Assembly (NCBI GenBank): GCA_947646735.1
Contig: CANTFK010000980.1
Span: forward strand, 496,001-560,000
DNA: 64,000 nt
Direction of reading: 5' to 3'
Origin: Peronospora farinosa
Taxonomy: Eukaryota; Oomycota; Peronosporomycetes; Peronosporales; Peronosporaceae
Made by a program: the position numbers and the translations under genes. The notes under the pieces are model-generated. The model was given only the letters and a program-made list of their open reading frames with translations, was not told the origin of the DNA and searched no databases. Every line of letters starts with the position of its first letter. Positions within the stretch are counted from its first letter, which is position 1. This document shows, in pieces, positions 1-12,313 of this stretch.

Positions 1-17
1 CGCATTAATTGACGCAC

Positions 18-549
18 CTCCACGAGGTCGATAAAGTCTTGTTTCGTCCGAAAAGCACCAATAAACTTCGTGTTGTCGGGTGTACTATGCCATTTCGATG
101 CAAAAATCATAGAATATGTGATAAAATTAGACACTGTAACAGCTCCTCAGCAATCGTGACATGTCCCACAGCCATCTCAACACGTACCCGTAGTCCACTT
201 TCATGTGCTTTCCATTGACGAAGAAAATTGTGGCGGGGATGAGCGTGATGTCAAAGTACTGACAGTAGATAGGAACATAATCTGCCTCCACCATACACAC
301 CCTTGCCATTCTGGACAGCTCGCGTTCGCATCTCGCCAGCTACAAAGCCGCACAAGACCCAAAGACATCACATGACACATGACGAACAGAGCGCACACCA
401 CTTCGATGACGTACGATATCGTCCTGCTGTAAACATGAAGTCTCAGACGCTCGACCGAAACGAAGCACCAGTACGCGATTTTTGGTGCTGCGAATGGCAT
501 CATCCACCGCAGACTTGCCCAGGAGCTGCTCCAGTAAGAGAGAAGACAT
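18..549 (-). CDS. TXNL4B: Dim1-like thioredoxin-fold splicing protein (TXNL4B/DLP type), 3' end outside window
   Basis: Three exons are visible: 549-415, 339-188 and 84-18, with introns 340-414 (GTACGT...TAG) and 85-187 (GTACGT...TAG). The third exon ends at a GTGCGT donor at 17, so the gene runs off the left edge. The 118 visible residues follow TXNL4B from the start: [20 protein letters not shown], then [39 protein letters not shown] and [18 protein letters not shown]. This family has a thioredoxin fold without a redox CxxC and works with U5 snRNP/pre-mRNA splicing proteins; none is seen here either. Dim1 itself (TXNL4A) is a paralogue, but the KHMKVDYG segment and the start fit TXNL4B better. 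It is divergent from RPA1, with 196 bp between the two start codons. Confidence 0.88.
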
Positions 550-745
550 GTCAACTAGTCGAATCCCCGCTTTTGTGACCTCTAGTTGCTGCGCTATTTC
601 TTACTTTTTATGCTAAATATTTTAATCATAATAAAAAATATGTAAGAAACTTTTATGCCCATTTCGATTAAACAAATTACAAAAAAAACTCAAAAATATT
701 CGGAAAAGCTAATTTGGCGCCAAAACAGATTCCACCCAGAGACGT
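550..745. promoter_or_regulatory. Shared divergent promoter region of TXNL4B-like gene and RPA1
   Basis: This 196-bp spacer between two opposed start codons is strongly A/T-rich (about 600-715) and must hold both promoters. I see no recognisable factor site, so the call rests on position only. Confidence 0.4.
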
Positions 746-2787
746 ATGGTGAACCTCACGCCCAACGCTGTGTCGATGATTTATAACAACCAGACGCCTG
801 ACGGCTTTGAGCCGTGGCTACAGATCATCGACACCAAGAAGATAAAACCGGCTAGTGGTGCAGGCGGCGACCGATATCGGTACGACGAGGAGCAGACTGA
901 TTTGATAGACAGTCAGCTAGCTTGCTAACTTGATATATGTATTGCCTCCAACCGTGCAGCATTGTTCTGTCCGATGGCACGTCTTATATTAGCGGAATGC
1001 TAGCGACGCAGCTGGCACCGGTACGTTCTGATCTCTACAAGCCTCTAATGGCTGCTTGTAGTCTCTTTTGATATTTATTTCTTCTTCATGTGTGACAGAT
1101 GATGGAAAACGAAAGTCTGAAGACGAATTACGTGCTGCAGCTCAAGGATTTCTTGCGCAATGAAGTACAGGGTCGTAGGATCCTCATTGTACTCAGCATC
1201 GGCGACATCGTGCCCGCCTTTGACCGCATTGGCTCCCCTATGAACATCGAAGGCGCCAAGGGCCCGTCTGTTCCACCTGCTCCTGCAGCTAATGCTCCAC
1301 CCCTGGCAGCTCTTGGAGCGAGGCCCACCGCGGTGCAAACTGCCTACCAGCAGCCACAAGCTTGTGTTAGCCAGTACAAGCAGCCTTCTTCTGCTCCGTC
1401 GAGCTACGTGCCGCCTAAGTCTGCCGTATCGGCATACAACCGCGGTCCTGTCGTACGTCAGGACCCAAATATTCGGCTTTCAGATATTCAAAGCTTGAAC
1501 CCTTATGCTGGCGGACGATGGACCATTAAGGCTCGAGTAACGACCCGTGCCCCGATAAAGAACTGGAGCAATGCGCGCGGCTCCGGCAAGCTATTCAGTG
1601 TTGATTTGTTAGACGCAAAGGGTGGTGAGATACGTGCCACTTTCTTTAAAGACGGCGTGGACAAGTTTTACGAAATGCTGCGTCCAGGTGGTGTCTTCTA
1701 CTTTTCTGGTGGCAAGATAAAGATGGCCAATCGCCGCTTCTCCTCGGTTGACAACGACTATGAGGTGACATTTGACACGCATTCAGAAATATCTCCAGCC
1801 CCAGAGGACGGACAAATTTCACAAATGCAATACTTCTTTAAGAAAATCGCTGAAATCGAAAACGTGCCTGCCGACACGAATGTGGACGTCATTGGTATCG
1901 TGCGTGACGTGGGCCAAGTTAATGAAATCACGTCAAAGGCCGGCAAGCAGCTGTTCAAACGCGATATTTCGCTCGTTGACGACTCCAACGCTGAGATTAA
2001 GTGCACAATGTGGAATGAGCGTGCTCAGGAGGATTGTTCTAGCTGGTTGAACCAAGTTCTGGCTATAAAAGGCTGCCGTGTGAGTGAGTACAACGGTCGA
2101 TCGATCGGCACTGTGATGAGCTCAAATTTTACTGTCAACCCTACCATTCCTGAAGCAGGCCACCTTGTCACTTGGTTCTCAAACGGTGGCAGTGCTACCC
2201 AAACCAAGTCTTTGAGCTCCGGTGGCGGTGGCTTTGGCGGTGGTTCACTTGGCACCTTTGCCGAACGTGCAGTCATCAACGATATTAAGGGCAAGCAGCT
2301 CGGTTTCGGCCAGAAGCCCGATTACATCACAGTGAAGGGAACGGTGAGTTTCATTAAGCACGACACTGGTATGTACTACCAGGCGTGCCCAAAATGCCAG
2401 AAGAAGGTTGTGGCTGACGTGGCACAAAACTACACGTGTGAGAAATGCCAAACTTCCTACAACACTTGCGAGAACCGCTATATTCTTTCGGTCATGATGC
2501 TGGACCACACAGGCAGCACATGGACGACGTGCTTCAATGACCAAGGTAAGGTGGTGATGAACGGCCGTACCGCCGATGAGATCGGTGAACTTCGTGACAC
2601 GAACCTGGCACGGTTTGAGTCGACTTTCAAGGAAGCGCTGTTCAAGCAATACGTATGCCGACTTCGTGTGAAAGCTGAAAATGTACAAGAGGAACTTCGA
2701 GTCAAGGCGGGTGTTGTGAGCCTGGAGCCTCTCAACTTCGTGCAAGAGTCTAAGGACTTACTACAAGCAATCGCCCAGTACAATTAA
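746..2787 (+). CDS. RPA1: Replication protein A large subunit (RPA70)
   Basis: Three exons, 746-879, 960-1020 and 1099-2787, separated by 80- and 78-bp introns (GTACGA...CAG and GTACGT...CAG), give 627 residues (human RPA1 is 616). Order: N-terminal RPA70N domain (about 1-110; splicing yields the motif SDGTSYISGMLATQLAP); a proline/alanine linker; DNA-binding domain A (from about 200, with GGRWTIKARVTTRAPIKNW); domain B; and domain C with the zinc ribbon CPKC...CEKC near 494-515. RPA1 is the main single-stranded-DNA-binding subunit of the RPA trimer in replication, repair and recombination. The start fits because the domain begins immediately. Part of exon 3 (about 2089-2741) is duplicated in inverted orientation at 11350-12001. 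Confidence 0.97.
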
Positions 2788-3429
2788 TTAGCAACATGTA
2801 GCGGAGGAGGTTAGCAAGAACGCGGTCGTGAAAATGCTGTCTGGTAGTTGTGCTGTGCCGACAGTATAGCCTGATGCATAGCTAGCACTGACTGCGCTGC
2901 CTGTGACGCTAACTTTATAAACTTGTGTTTTACTGGCTGGCTACTAGCTCGAATCCAACAGCCACGACTGCTACCAATAAGTACCCAATACTTGTAGCCA
3001 CACACACGTCAAGATCCTGATAAATAGTTCCCGCAGTCGTCCAATTTATTATATGATGGCTTCCGGGCAGAGTCGAGTGTGCGTAGTCCGTTATGAAATA
3101 CATGACCTATTTGTGAAACCAAAGTACCACTTTTATATCGAGGAATCCGCTGCTACAGTACCTTCACCATGAGAAGATGCAAAACGACCAATCTTGATCC
3201 TTACAAGACAGGGAAATGTTTTGCCATATGTTAAGATCGTTATTTTATCTTCACCACATTACGCACAATTACTCACCACACGAAAGAAATAAGATGCACC
3301 ACCACTTCCTAAATATGCGTAAAGAGGTGCGAAGACAGAGACTGCAACAGGTCTTTATATAAAATGAATACTATATGCTAGTGTTAGCTAATCGATACTA
3401 TTTTGGATACTCATTTCTTCGAAAAGGGT
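2788..3429. other. Intergenic, no gene seen
   Basis: Spacer between the RPA1 stop and the H4 3' stem-loop. It holds only short shadow ORFs and A/T-rich stretches; nothing recognisable. Confidence 0.5.
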
Positions 3430-3445
3430 GGTGTTAAAAAACACC
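3430..3445 (-). terminator. Histone H4 mRNA 3' stem-loop
   Basis: Read on the minus strand this is GGTGTTTTTTAACACC, a 6-bp stem with a TTTT loop, followed by ACCC. It fits the histone consensus GGYYYUUYUYARRRCC-ACCCA. It lies 118 nt past the H4 stop and is identical to the H3 stem-loop at 4727-4742. In other eukaryotes this structure is bound by SLBP and replaces the poly(A) tail. Confidence 0.8.
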
Positions 3446-3562
3446 AGGAGTAGGGGAAACCTTACGGGAATTGCGTCGCTGCGTCAGGTCAATAGAGCAC
3501 GCCATTCCAAAGTACAATTGTGAAGCCAGCAGACAATACTCAGGCGAAAAGCAATAATGCGC

Positions 3563-4628
<1,066 letters not shown>

Positions 4629-4726
4629 GTTGTCGCCTCTGTTTGGTGATAACGCTGATATCTTTCGGAGGGCATCTGTTCCTAGCAAGTAAGCTCTTTT
4701 TTTGGAGCTGACAACCTTTTCATCCT

Positions 4727-4742
4727 GGTGTTTTTTAACACC
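4727..4742 (+). terminator. Histone H3 mRNA 3' stem-loop
   Basis: GGTGTTTTTTAACACC followed by ACCC starts 99 nt after the H3 stop. It is identical to the H4 stem-loop on the other strand and matches the histone stem-loop consensus. Confidence 0.8.
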
Positions 4743-5526
4743 ACCCTTACGCAAAAGTATGTTAGCGAGTTGGTATTGTTGTCTGGGTTTTTTTCGAGTG
4801 TTAATCATAATTCGGCAGATTCTAGTGCACTGTAGTGTAGTAGTTTCCTTGAATAGACAAAATGTTGGATTATTTTAAATTGGCAGGGTATGCAGCTCTT
4901 AAAATTGGACGATTTCGTTCTTGGTTCACGAGGATATGGAGACCGGATACACGTCAAAAGCGTTATCGCACAACGATATTACCCGATAATACTACTCTGC
5001 CAGAGCGAAGATACAGATGAGTGACCGAACTTTGGCAGGTTGCTGACCGTTCGTTGTCGTCATGAACATTACAGCTGCATCAAAAAAGCAGCTCCAATAA
5101 TTCGACCCCGTGGGTTTTTTCCCACCTGAAGCCTGCTCGCTTGAAATTGTGCTGACGAAGACACATACAGTAGTGCTACTGTAGATGGATATGTGTAAGC
5201 TTTACCAACATGTGGCGTCTTGTATAAAGCTATTGTTACAAACTTTAGGTTCATGCGGGTGTTCAAGCGCCTTCAAATGCGGTGCAGTCTAGTTAAAGAA
5301 CCTGGATTCTTTCTTGCCAGTTTGAACCTCACGCGAATGTACAGTCCTGCCTGACATTAACGAGCACTATTACCATAATATACCTTTGTCGGCTCTGATA
5401 AAGAATTCTTACTTAACTATCAACAGACAGACATACCGGTAGAAACGTCGCTTACCGGCAAGTTACTTCGGAATACCGATACGTAGATGTGGCCATTTTT
5501 AGCGTCCACCAGAACACAAGTGCAAC
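4743..5526. other. Intergenic, no gene seen
   Basis: About 780 bp between the H3 stem-loop and PEX2. ORFs here are short and show no family resemblance. Confidence 0.5.
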
Positions 5527-6841
5527 ATGCAGCCACCGCACGTGCAGACAGCGGAGGCGGCACTGCAGGAAAGCCAGTCCACTACCTTTACGTTTGGAGA
5601 CGTAAATGATTATACTCTGCGTGTGCCATATGGCTCGTACGTAGTCCATCAAGAAGCCTTCGTGTAAACAAGTGGGACGCGCTGATCCTCGACTCGGAAA
5701 TCCTGGGACTACTCAAGACACCTATGAAGAGCATGTTCAGCATGTTTGAGCCGGGAGATGTGGAAAGATTTAAGCCACAGATCGATGCGGCACTTGGGAC
5801 TCTGCTATTTGCATTCAGTGTGGGCCGAGGGAGGGTATGAGGTGCTTGATTGAAGTGCTGCTTGTAGAAGTTGACATTACTGATGCTCTGCATTGGTTGT
5901 TGGAATTATCAATGCAGCCAACGCCTGGCATGAAACTAGAGAACGTTCAATATGCGCCACATGTGCTGACCAAACGACGTATAGGTGCCTTATTCCTGCT
6001 GTCTGTAGGGGTGCCATTCATCTGGAAGCGTTTGTTTCGCTACTGGTCATCTGGTCAATGGACTGTTAGAGAAGCTTTCTCCGGTGGCGATACGTCTGAC
6101 AACGACGAAACGGCTCGAGCACGAATGCTGCTAGTGATGAAGAGGCTGGAGACTCTTGTTGTCACATGCCAGTTCGTGAACTTGCTCGTCTTCTTGCGCA
6201 AGGGGTCGTACCGCTCGCTACCCGAGAGGTGTTTGGGGATGAAGCTGGTAACAACACACAGTGTGTTTTTGACCTCTACGTCTGAAATCTACTAACGAGA
6301 TGATTATATTTGTGCGTGCCTTACAGGAGAGCATCACCACGTCGACAGCCACGCGGTCGATAAATTTTGAATACATGACTCGTCAACTGTTATGGGACGG
6401 ATTGCTGGTGCGTCATTGCCAAGTTTTTCTGCCGAGTTATACATTACGCTCAGATTACTTGCTTTTCTATGGCTTACAGGAGTTCGGCAATTTCATCCTG
6501 CCTTTTATGACGTGGAGAAGCCGTCGCACGAGTACAGCACTGCGGGGAAACTTTCCTACTGCAGGCACTCGCTCGTCGCAGTGCTGCCTGTGTGGCATTT
6601 CTCCGCCACAGACACCTTACATCACGTCGTGCAAGCACGTGTACTGTTATTACTGTCTGCAGACTGCTGTCGCCATGGAAGACGATTACCCGTGCGTTCT
6701 GCTGTGAATGCTGTTCATGGGATTATGCTCGAGCACTGTGTATACGAACGTGCGTGTACTGACGTTTTTGAATGAATGTCTATGTGCAGATGTGTAGCTT
6801 GCGGGATCAAGTTCGATTCGTCCCAGCGACTACGGACGTAA
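5527..6841 (+). CDS. PEX2: Peroxin-2, RING-finger peroxisome import E3 (5' end unresolved)
   Basis: Exons are supported at about 5655-5834, 5918-6247, 6327-6407, 6480-6691 and 6790-6841, with introns 5835-5917, 6248-6326, 6408-6479 and 6692-6789. Motifs along the protein: VNKWDALILDSEI near the start, the Pex2 signature RGRPTPGMKLENVQY across the first splice, FVNLLVFLRKGSYRSLPERC, FEYMTRQLLWDGLL, and a C-terminal RING CCLCG...CKHVYCYYC...PCVACG. The last two RING cysteines come from the final small exon. PEX2 is a membrane ubiquitin ligase that with PEX10/PEX12 ubiquitinates PEX5. The ATG at 5527 opens a plausible N terminus, but its frame does not join the VNKWDAL frame by any normal intron (only a 17-nt GT..AG fits), so the true start is uncertain. 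Confidence 0.88.
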
Positions 6842-7028
6842 AATAATTTAGTGTTCATACAACAAGCCCATTAAGTACACTATTAAGCTTAGCGTCCACT
6901 TCCGTCCAGACAATGTTGCGCAGATAGATTAAGTTGCGAACCAAAATCAATGTTGCTGTAGCATTGCGACACCAATGAATGAAAACGACATATCCACGTT
7001 AGCCCAGTTGCTTTTCAATTTTGCCAAG

Positions 7029-8734
7029 ATGTCACTAAGAAGCTCTCGACTATGCCGCTTCCTGTTGCTGACCGCAGCTACAGTCTTACTACTTGCATTG
7101 CCAGTCTGTATCACATCCGCAAAAGAGAGAGAAAAGGTATCAGGAACTCGTACTGCGTCAGCGCCGGATGCCAGTAAAGTGACAGTGCCCGAGTTTGTTG
7201 CCACAGATAAATGGCAGGAGCTGCTGCCTGGACAAGGTGTGCCACGGGTAAGTCTTTCGGCTTCATTATTTCTCAGCAAATATTGCTTTAACGGCTATTG
7301 TATTGATACTTACAGGGGCTTCACGTGCGATTGAACCTCGAGACAGGAAAGCGCGAGGCAAAATTGGTGGATCCTAAGGAGCAAGATACCCAAGAATCCA
7401 TGCGATCGTTGATCGTTGATCCTAACGCGAAGGACACTACGGTAACAGTGTCCACTGATATCTCAGGAGATATCGTGTCTGACGACGAGACTCTCACTGT
7501 CATCGAGGGGGAAGGCACTATCGACGCTACTGTAAATGAAGAAGAAGCTGAAACTGAAGTAGTCGAACCAAATTGGAACCACGAGAAAATATATGACGTG
7601 TTGCAGGCATTGCCTGAGCCGCCTAAGGTCGAAGGCATGGACATCCATGACGCACACGAAAAGCTGTCCCCTGCAGAGTTCCGCCGGCAGATCGTTACTC
7701 TCTGGAAGAAACGTCAAGCTGAGCTAAAAGAGGCCCTCGATTCGCTCCAGGATGATGCAAAGTATCTGGGTGAATTGCTAGAGCAGTTCAAAGAGGCTGA
7801 AAACAATGGTGATACGGCGGGACAACTAAATGTGCTTGAAGTGTTGGAGTGGGAAGTGCAGGATTTGGACAAGACCCACGTATTTAACTTCATTGGCGGA
7901 TTTGGCATCATTGCTGAGTACCTGAATTCGACGAATTTGCCTGTCCGAGCGCGCACCGCATGGGTGTTTGGATCTGCAGCTAAGAATTATAAGGACGGTC
8001 AGGAGTGGGCGATTGATGCCGGGGTACTGCCAAAACTGCTTAGCTCGTTAACTCTGGAAGTCCGGAATGCCGTCGAATCAGCAAATGAAGTTTTGGAAGT
8101 CAAGAAGAAGACTGTTTACGCGTTGTCCTCAATTGTGCGAGCCAATGAGCGTGGACAACGACTCTTTTTGCTTCATAACGGGCCGGAGCTTCTGGCAGGG
8201 TTGTTTACTGACGCACACCCTGGTGAGCTTCAGATAAAGGTATGACTTATGTTGCAGCTGGATCGCTTAGAGCAGTAGGTGTAACACTTTGTTATTCGAC
8301 GCAGGTACTTCTGTTCGTGTATGACCTGCTCGCGGAAGCGGCTGAGCGCGAGTTGCTTACTGGTGAAGAGCCAGCGTCTTCTGCATTGATTGAGCTCGAA
8401 GGAGTTTTCAAGTCCGCGGCATGGTGTGAGCGTTTTGCAACGACTTTTGTAAAGATGGTACGTGGTGTTTGCTCGTGGCGCGCTTGTCATGAAACTCGCT
8501 TGCTTATATGAAATCTGCCACATTCAGGCTCCTCTTCTTGCTCGTCGGAAAGTTATCGAGCTTGTGGACGCCATGCGTTACCAGCTGCCTACGTGCCAGG
8601 ATGTGTTTGAGACTTCGGGTGTCAAGTCTGTGGTGGAGAAACTAGCTCAGGGGTATGTCGATGACCAGAAGCTCAATGAAGCGGAGAAAGAGGAGCTGGC
8701 GCTGTTTTTTCAAGACTTTCTAGGCCGTGCCTGA
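7029..8734 (+). CDS. SIL1: SIL1-like nucleotide exchange factor for ER Hsp70 (BiP)
   Basis: Four exons (7029-7247, 7316-8239, 8305-8457, 8528-8734) with introns of 65-70 bp, all phase 0, give 500 residues (human SIL1 is 461). The start at 7029 places a signal peptide first (basic SLRSSRLCR then FLLLTAATVLLLALPVC); an upstream ATG at 6975 would bury it. WQELLPGQGVPR joins GLHVRLNLETGKREAKL, the SIL1 signature. Armadillo-like helices follow (FGIIAEYLNSTNLPVRARTA, KKKTVYALSSIVRANERGQR). SIL1 opens the BiP nucleotide site in the ER lumen. The C terminus is FLGRA, with no KDEL-type signal, and an acidic threonine-rich insert lies after the signature. Confidence 0.92.
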
Positions 8735-8864
8735 ATGCATTTTGCTAGCAGAACAGATTGAACCGTTGGTTAAGCTTTATAAGTCTTGCGTAGCTTCTTA
8801 TAGTTGGCGTGAACTTCAGTCGATACACTAAAATCAAAGTTGACAACGGAGACTCATTATCACA

Positions 8865-10079
8865 ATGCGCCATGCATCACGTAATGCGCCAGAGCCGCTC
8901 GGCGTCCTGCGTGGCCACGGCGCCCCCGTCAATAGCGTGAGTTTCCTGTCCGCCTCGACTATCGTGTCAGGTGCTGGTGATGGAGCCGTGAAGATCTGGG
9001 ACCTGAAATCACGTCGAGAGCTGGCAACCAACGTAGTTGCGCATTCGCATGCCGGCGTGTTGCACGCGGCCGCTTTGCGAGGTGCCGCTGCATCCGAGCA
9101 GAAATTCGTCACGCAAGGTCGCGATGGATTTGTCAAGCTGTGGGACGTACAATCTTTTGATGCTGCAACAGATCCACTAGCCACGTTTTATTGTGCGTCG
9201 CACTCGTTTACCAAGTTTGCAACGTTGCGCTGGCCAAGCAAAGATTCAGCCAACTCAAACTTAATCATATGCCCCAGCAGCGTGGATAGCAAGGTGCTTG
9301 GCTATCATTCTTTGTTTGTTAAAGTCTAACTACAACTAATACGTTTCTTACGCAGCTGCTGGTCTTTGACATTCGGGTCAAAAGCTCTTCCCCAGCACTA
9401 ACACTCTCTGTGCCAGATGCTGCAACGAAGAGAGGCATGTGTATGTCGCTATCGCTCTTTGACAGCAGCGTTGCAAAAAGCAACGATGACGCCGGTGGCA
9501 GTGTGCAGACATACATCAGTGCAGGCTTTGAGGGTGGACAGCTTGTTATCCTGGACTTGCGGTCGGGCGGGAAGATAGCTTGCGAGACCACCGTTACTCA
9601 AGGCGCGAACGCACGTACGTACGTATCATCTCAGACTCGCATTCATTTGCTATGTACTAAAACTGGGCGCATGTCTTGTGGACCTAGTGCTTTCGGTCGA
9701 CATCACAGACGACGGGCGGTCGATCATCTGTGGCTCGTCGGGTCACGAGCTGTACGAAGCAAACTTTGACGCAGCTTCGTACACGCTCCATTCTCGATCT
9801 TTCTTCACCTGCACCCACGGTGGTTTCAGCAGTGTTTGTATTCGGGGGGATCAGCGCATCGTAGCTACTGCTGGCTGGGACCATCGCGTGCGTGTCTTTC
9901 ATTTGCGGAAGCTCAAACCCCTCGCAGTGCTCAAGTATCATAGCGACAGTGTGTTTGCACTGGACTTCAACGGCAATAACTCACTGCTCGCTTCTTGCTC
10001 TAAAGACCGCCGGATAGCACTCTGGTCAATCTACCCTCCATCCGCGACCGCTGCTGCTAGTAGCTTGCGGACATTTTGA
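8865..10079 (+). CDS. GNB1L: GNB1L-type WD40 protein
   Basis: Three exons, about 8865-9293, 9356-9614 and 9688-10079, give 359 residues. The first donor (GTGCTT) is weak, but the phases fit. WD repeats are clear: LRGHGAPVNSVSF...GAVKIWDLKSRR, QGRDGFVKLWD, EGGQLVILDLRSGG, ATAGWDHRVRVFHLRKLKPL and CSKDRRIALWSIYP. The last two match the C terminus of vertebrate GNB1L almost word for word, and LSQGRD in GNB1L corresponds to VTQGRD here. GNB1L-like proteins assist TELO2-TTI maturation of PIKK kinases and are related to yeast ASTRA subunit Asa1; that role is family knowledge. Confidence 0.85.
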
Positions 10080-10107
10080 AGAGAAAAAAGGATGCAATCG
10101 AGACTGA

Positions 10108-11040
10108 TCACGACGTAAACTCAACAGACTTTTTGAGATTCGCGTTGTAGTACAGGAAGTGATGGTAGCGAAAATAGGTGAGCAACTCAGCAAAACCCAC
10201 ATCGCGTTGCGCGTGACACTCACGTCCACGGTGACCGTACTGCTGGCAAACGCGGCACTTGTGTCCGCCCGTGCAATGATTGCCATTGCCGCACAATCGG
10301 CATGGTTTGTTGCGGTTTGGGTAGTCAGCACCACGGTGTGATCCACGTTCGATACAGTAGCGACACCTGTGCTGAGCTGCAACATGTGACTTGTTTTGAC
10401 AAAACGAGCACGCAGGTTTGTTTGTCTTGTCGTGTGCGCGGGCCTTGTGTGCATGCTCGAAAGCGCGATCGATAGATTTTGTGACAGGAAGAAGCGAGAA
10501 ATGCCCCGGTGTGCGTCGACCAACACCCATCCCGTGCTCGCGGAGAAAGATCTTGATGCAAGCGTCCGCGTATCCCTCAGCTGTGGGCGGAAAGGCATGC
10601 ACTGTGTCGGATGGGTGCATAATGATTAGCAATTGCTGCGGGTCGAAGAGTACGCGCAGCCGAGCAGCGAAACCAATGTCACCCACACGGGGACAGCCAA
10701 AGCCTACGAAATTAATCTTGCTTGCGTCCCAGCCATTCATCCGCGCATGATCGCCCAAATACAACATCATAATCTGGCCAAGCATCCCTCCCATGCTGTA
10801 TCCAGTAACGTGCACAGGTATGCCTTGCTCGACGTACTTCAAAATAGTAACGAGTAGCCCTTCCTTGATCATGTCCTGCATGTAATCGTTTATAGCGCGG
10901 TGTACACGGACGATGCGAGCCTTGCTCAGTCGCACAGGGTTAGTTTCTTCAGACCCAGTACTGTCCGTGTCGCTGTCTCGATCGCGGCGTCGGGTGTGCG
11001 TCTGCGCGTGCACTGGCACTGCTGTCGGCTGATCCAGCAC
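10108..11040 (-). pseudogene. Class 3 lipase with C-terminal zinc knuckles, 5' part missing
   Basis: A 310-codon open frame that begins at GTG, not ATG, right after a splice-acceptor-like CTCTTTAG, so it reads as an internal exon. It holds the nucleophile elbow TGYSMGGMLG (GxSxG with serine), then FGCPRVGD, HPSDTVHAFPP, and a histidine-containing HGMGVGRRTPGHFSLLP. These fit the class 3 lipase fold with Ser, Asp and His in place. The upstream part of the fold (FRGT region) is not in this ORF. After the lipase come repeated zinc knuckles (CSFC..H..H, CRYC..H, CRLC..H..H, CRVC..H..C), an unusual partner for a lipase. It may be a truncated gene or still be spliced to an exon I cannot identify. 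Confidence 0.7.
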
Positions 11041-11102
11041 TAAAGAGACAAAGCGTGTTTAGGGGTTGCCTGCGGGGCTAAAAGTCACCACCACATGGCG
11101 TG

Positions 11103-12001
11103 TTAACTCGTCACAGCGATAATGTACCTCCCCTTCCTAGACTTGGGCTCAAGCACAACGACTTTTGTTCTGGATAATGTGTATTTAACTTGCAGACAGA
11201 AGCGATAGTATCTGGCGCCCGGGCGGTCAGCACGGATCTTGACACCTAGACCAAACTGTACATTCTTGTTTTCGTCGGCAACCTCGTTCACGACGTTTAT
11301 TCTCTTTGAGCATTGAAATTTTGCTGAAAGCAACAGTAACTCTGGCATGAAGTTGAGAGGCTCCAGGCTCACAACACCCGCCTTGACTCGAAGTTCCTCT
11401 TGTACATTTTCAGCTTTCACACGAAGTCGGCATACGTATTGCTTGAACAGCGCTTCCTTGAAAGTCGACTCAAACCGTGCCAGGTTCGTGTCACGAAGTT
11501 CACCGATCTCATCGGCGGTACGGCCGTTCATCACCACCTTAGCTTGGTCATTGAAGCACGTCGTCCATGTGCTGCCTGTGTGGTCCAGCATCATGACCGA
11601 AAGAATATAGCGGTTCTCGCAAGTGTTGTAGGAAGTTTGGCATTTCTCACACGTGTAGTTTTGTGCCACGTCAGCCACAACCTTCTTCTGGCATTTTGGG
11701 CACGCCTGGTAGTACATACCAGTGTCGTGCTTAATGAAACTCACCGTTCCCTTCACTGTGATGTAATCGGGCTTCTGGCCGAAACCGAGCTGCTTGCCCT
11801 TAATATCGTTGATGACTGCACGTTCGGCAAAGGTGCCAAGTGAACCACCGCCAAAGCCACCGCCACCGGATCTCAGAGACTTGGTTTGGGTAGCACTGCC
11901 ACCATTTGAGAACCAAGTGACAAGGTGGCCTGCTTCAGGAATTGTAGGGTTGACAGTAAAATTTTGAGCTCATCACAGTGCCGATCGATCGACCGTTGTA
12001 C
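11103..12001 (-). pseudogene. Partial inverted duplicate of RPA1 fused to an unrelated 3' tail
   Basis: On the minus strand 12001-11350 repeats RPA1 positions about 2089-2741 (end of domain B, the zinc ribbon and domain C) at very high identity. One extra A in the AAAATTTT run near 11961 shifts the frame relative to RPA1. After LEPLNF the match stops and about 82 different residues follow (from MPELLLLSAKF to RYIIAVTS), ending at 11103. There is no ATG and no upstream part of RPA1. The tail could be a leftover 5' exon of the neighbouring lipase (VVVLEPKSRKGRYIIAV resembles the strand before a lipase FRGT motif), but the splice phases do not agree. It is unlikely to work as RPA. Confidence 0.8.
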
Positions 12002-12119
12002 TCTTTTAGCATTGGGACAAGCATTAAGTGACAGTGAACTATTATCGTAGCTAAAAATATTCACAAATATTACCGTTAATACTATCTAGCACTAATACCT
12101 TTTAACATTATATTGTCGC

Positions 12120-12170
12120 TGTAACAAGGTGAGTACGTTACATAATATTGACACTTATATGAAGTGTCAA
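12120..12170 (+). repeat. 5' fragment of a Gypsy-3 LTR
   Basis: These 51 bp match the first bases of the Gypsy-1 LTR (TGTAAC...GTGAG...GTTACA, then the hairpin ending AAGTGTCAA). The match stops where MULE-1 begins; the rest of this LTR resumes at 47585. Together the two parts are about 450 bp, a full LTR length. Confidence 0.8.
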
Positions 12171-12180
12171 AATGAAAAAA

Positions 12181-12313
12181 GGGAGTTGCAATATTCACAC
12201 GCTTTTTTCTCAATTTCACACGCTTTTCATTTTAGAAATTTGTATATAAATAATCAAGTGTAGATACTATTTAATTCACACCCTTCACAATTTTGATATA
12301 AATAACACCCTCT
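12181..12313 (+). repeat. MULE-1 left terminal inverted repeat
   Basis: A/T-rich, with repeated TTCACAC motifs; it aligns with the reverse complement of 47452-47584. The outermost bases are GGGAGTTGC. Confidence 0.7.

Noticed and set aside
9..578. Plus-strand ORFs at the left edge
   Set aside because: Shadows of the minus-strand TXNL4B-like exons.
2245..2745. 166-codon minus-strand ORF, also mirrored at 11400-11843
   Set aside because: Antisense shadow of the RPA1 domain C; it recurs only because RPA1 is duplicated.
5637..5653. 17-nt GT..AG segment as a PEX2 intron
   Set aside because: Too short to be spliced; the other introns here are about 65-105 bp.
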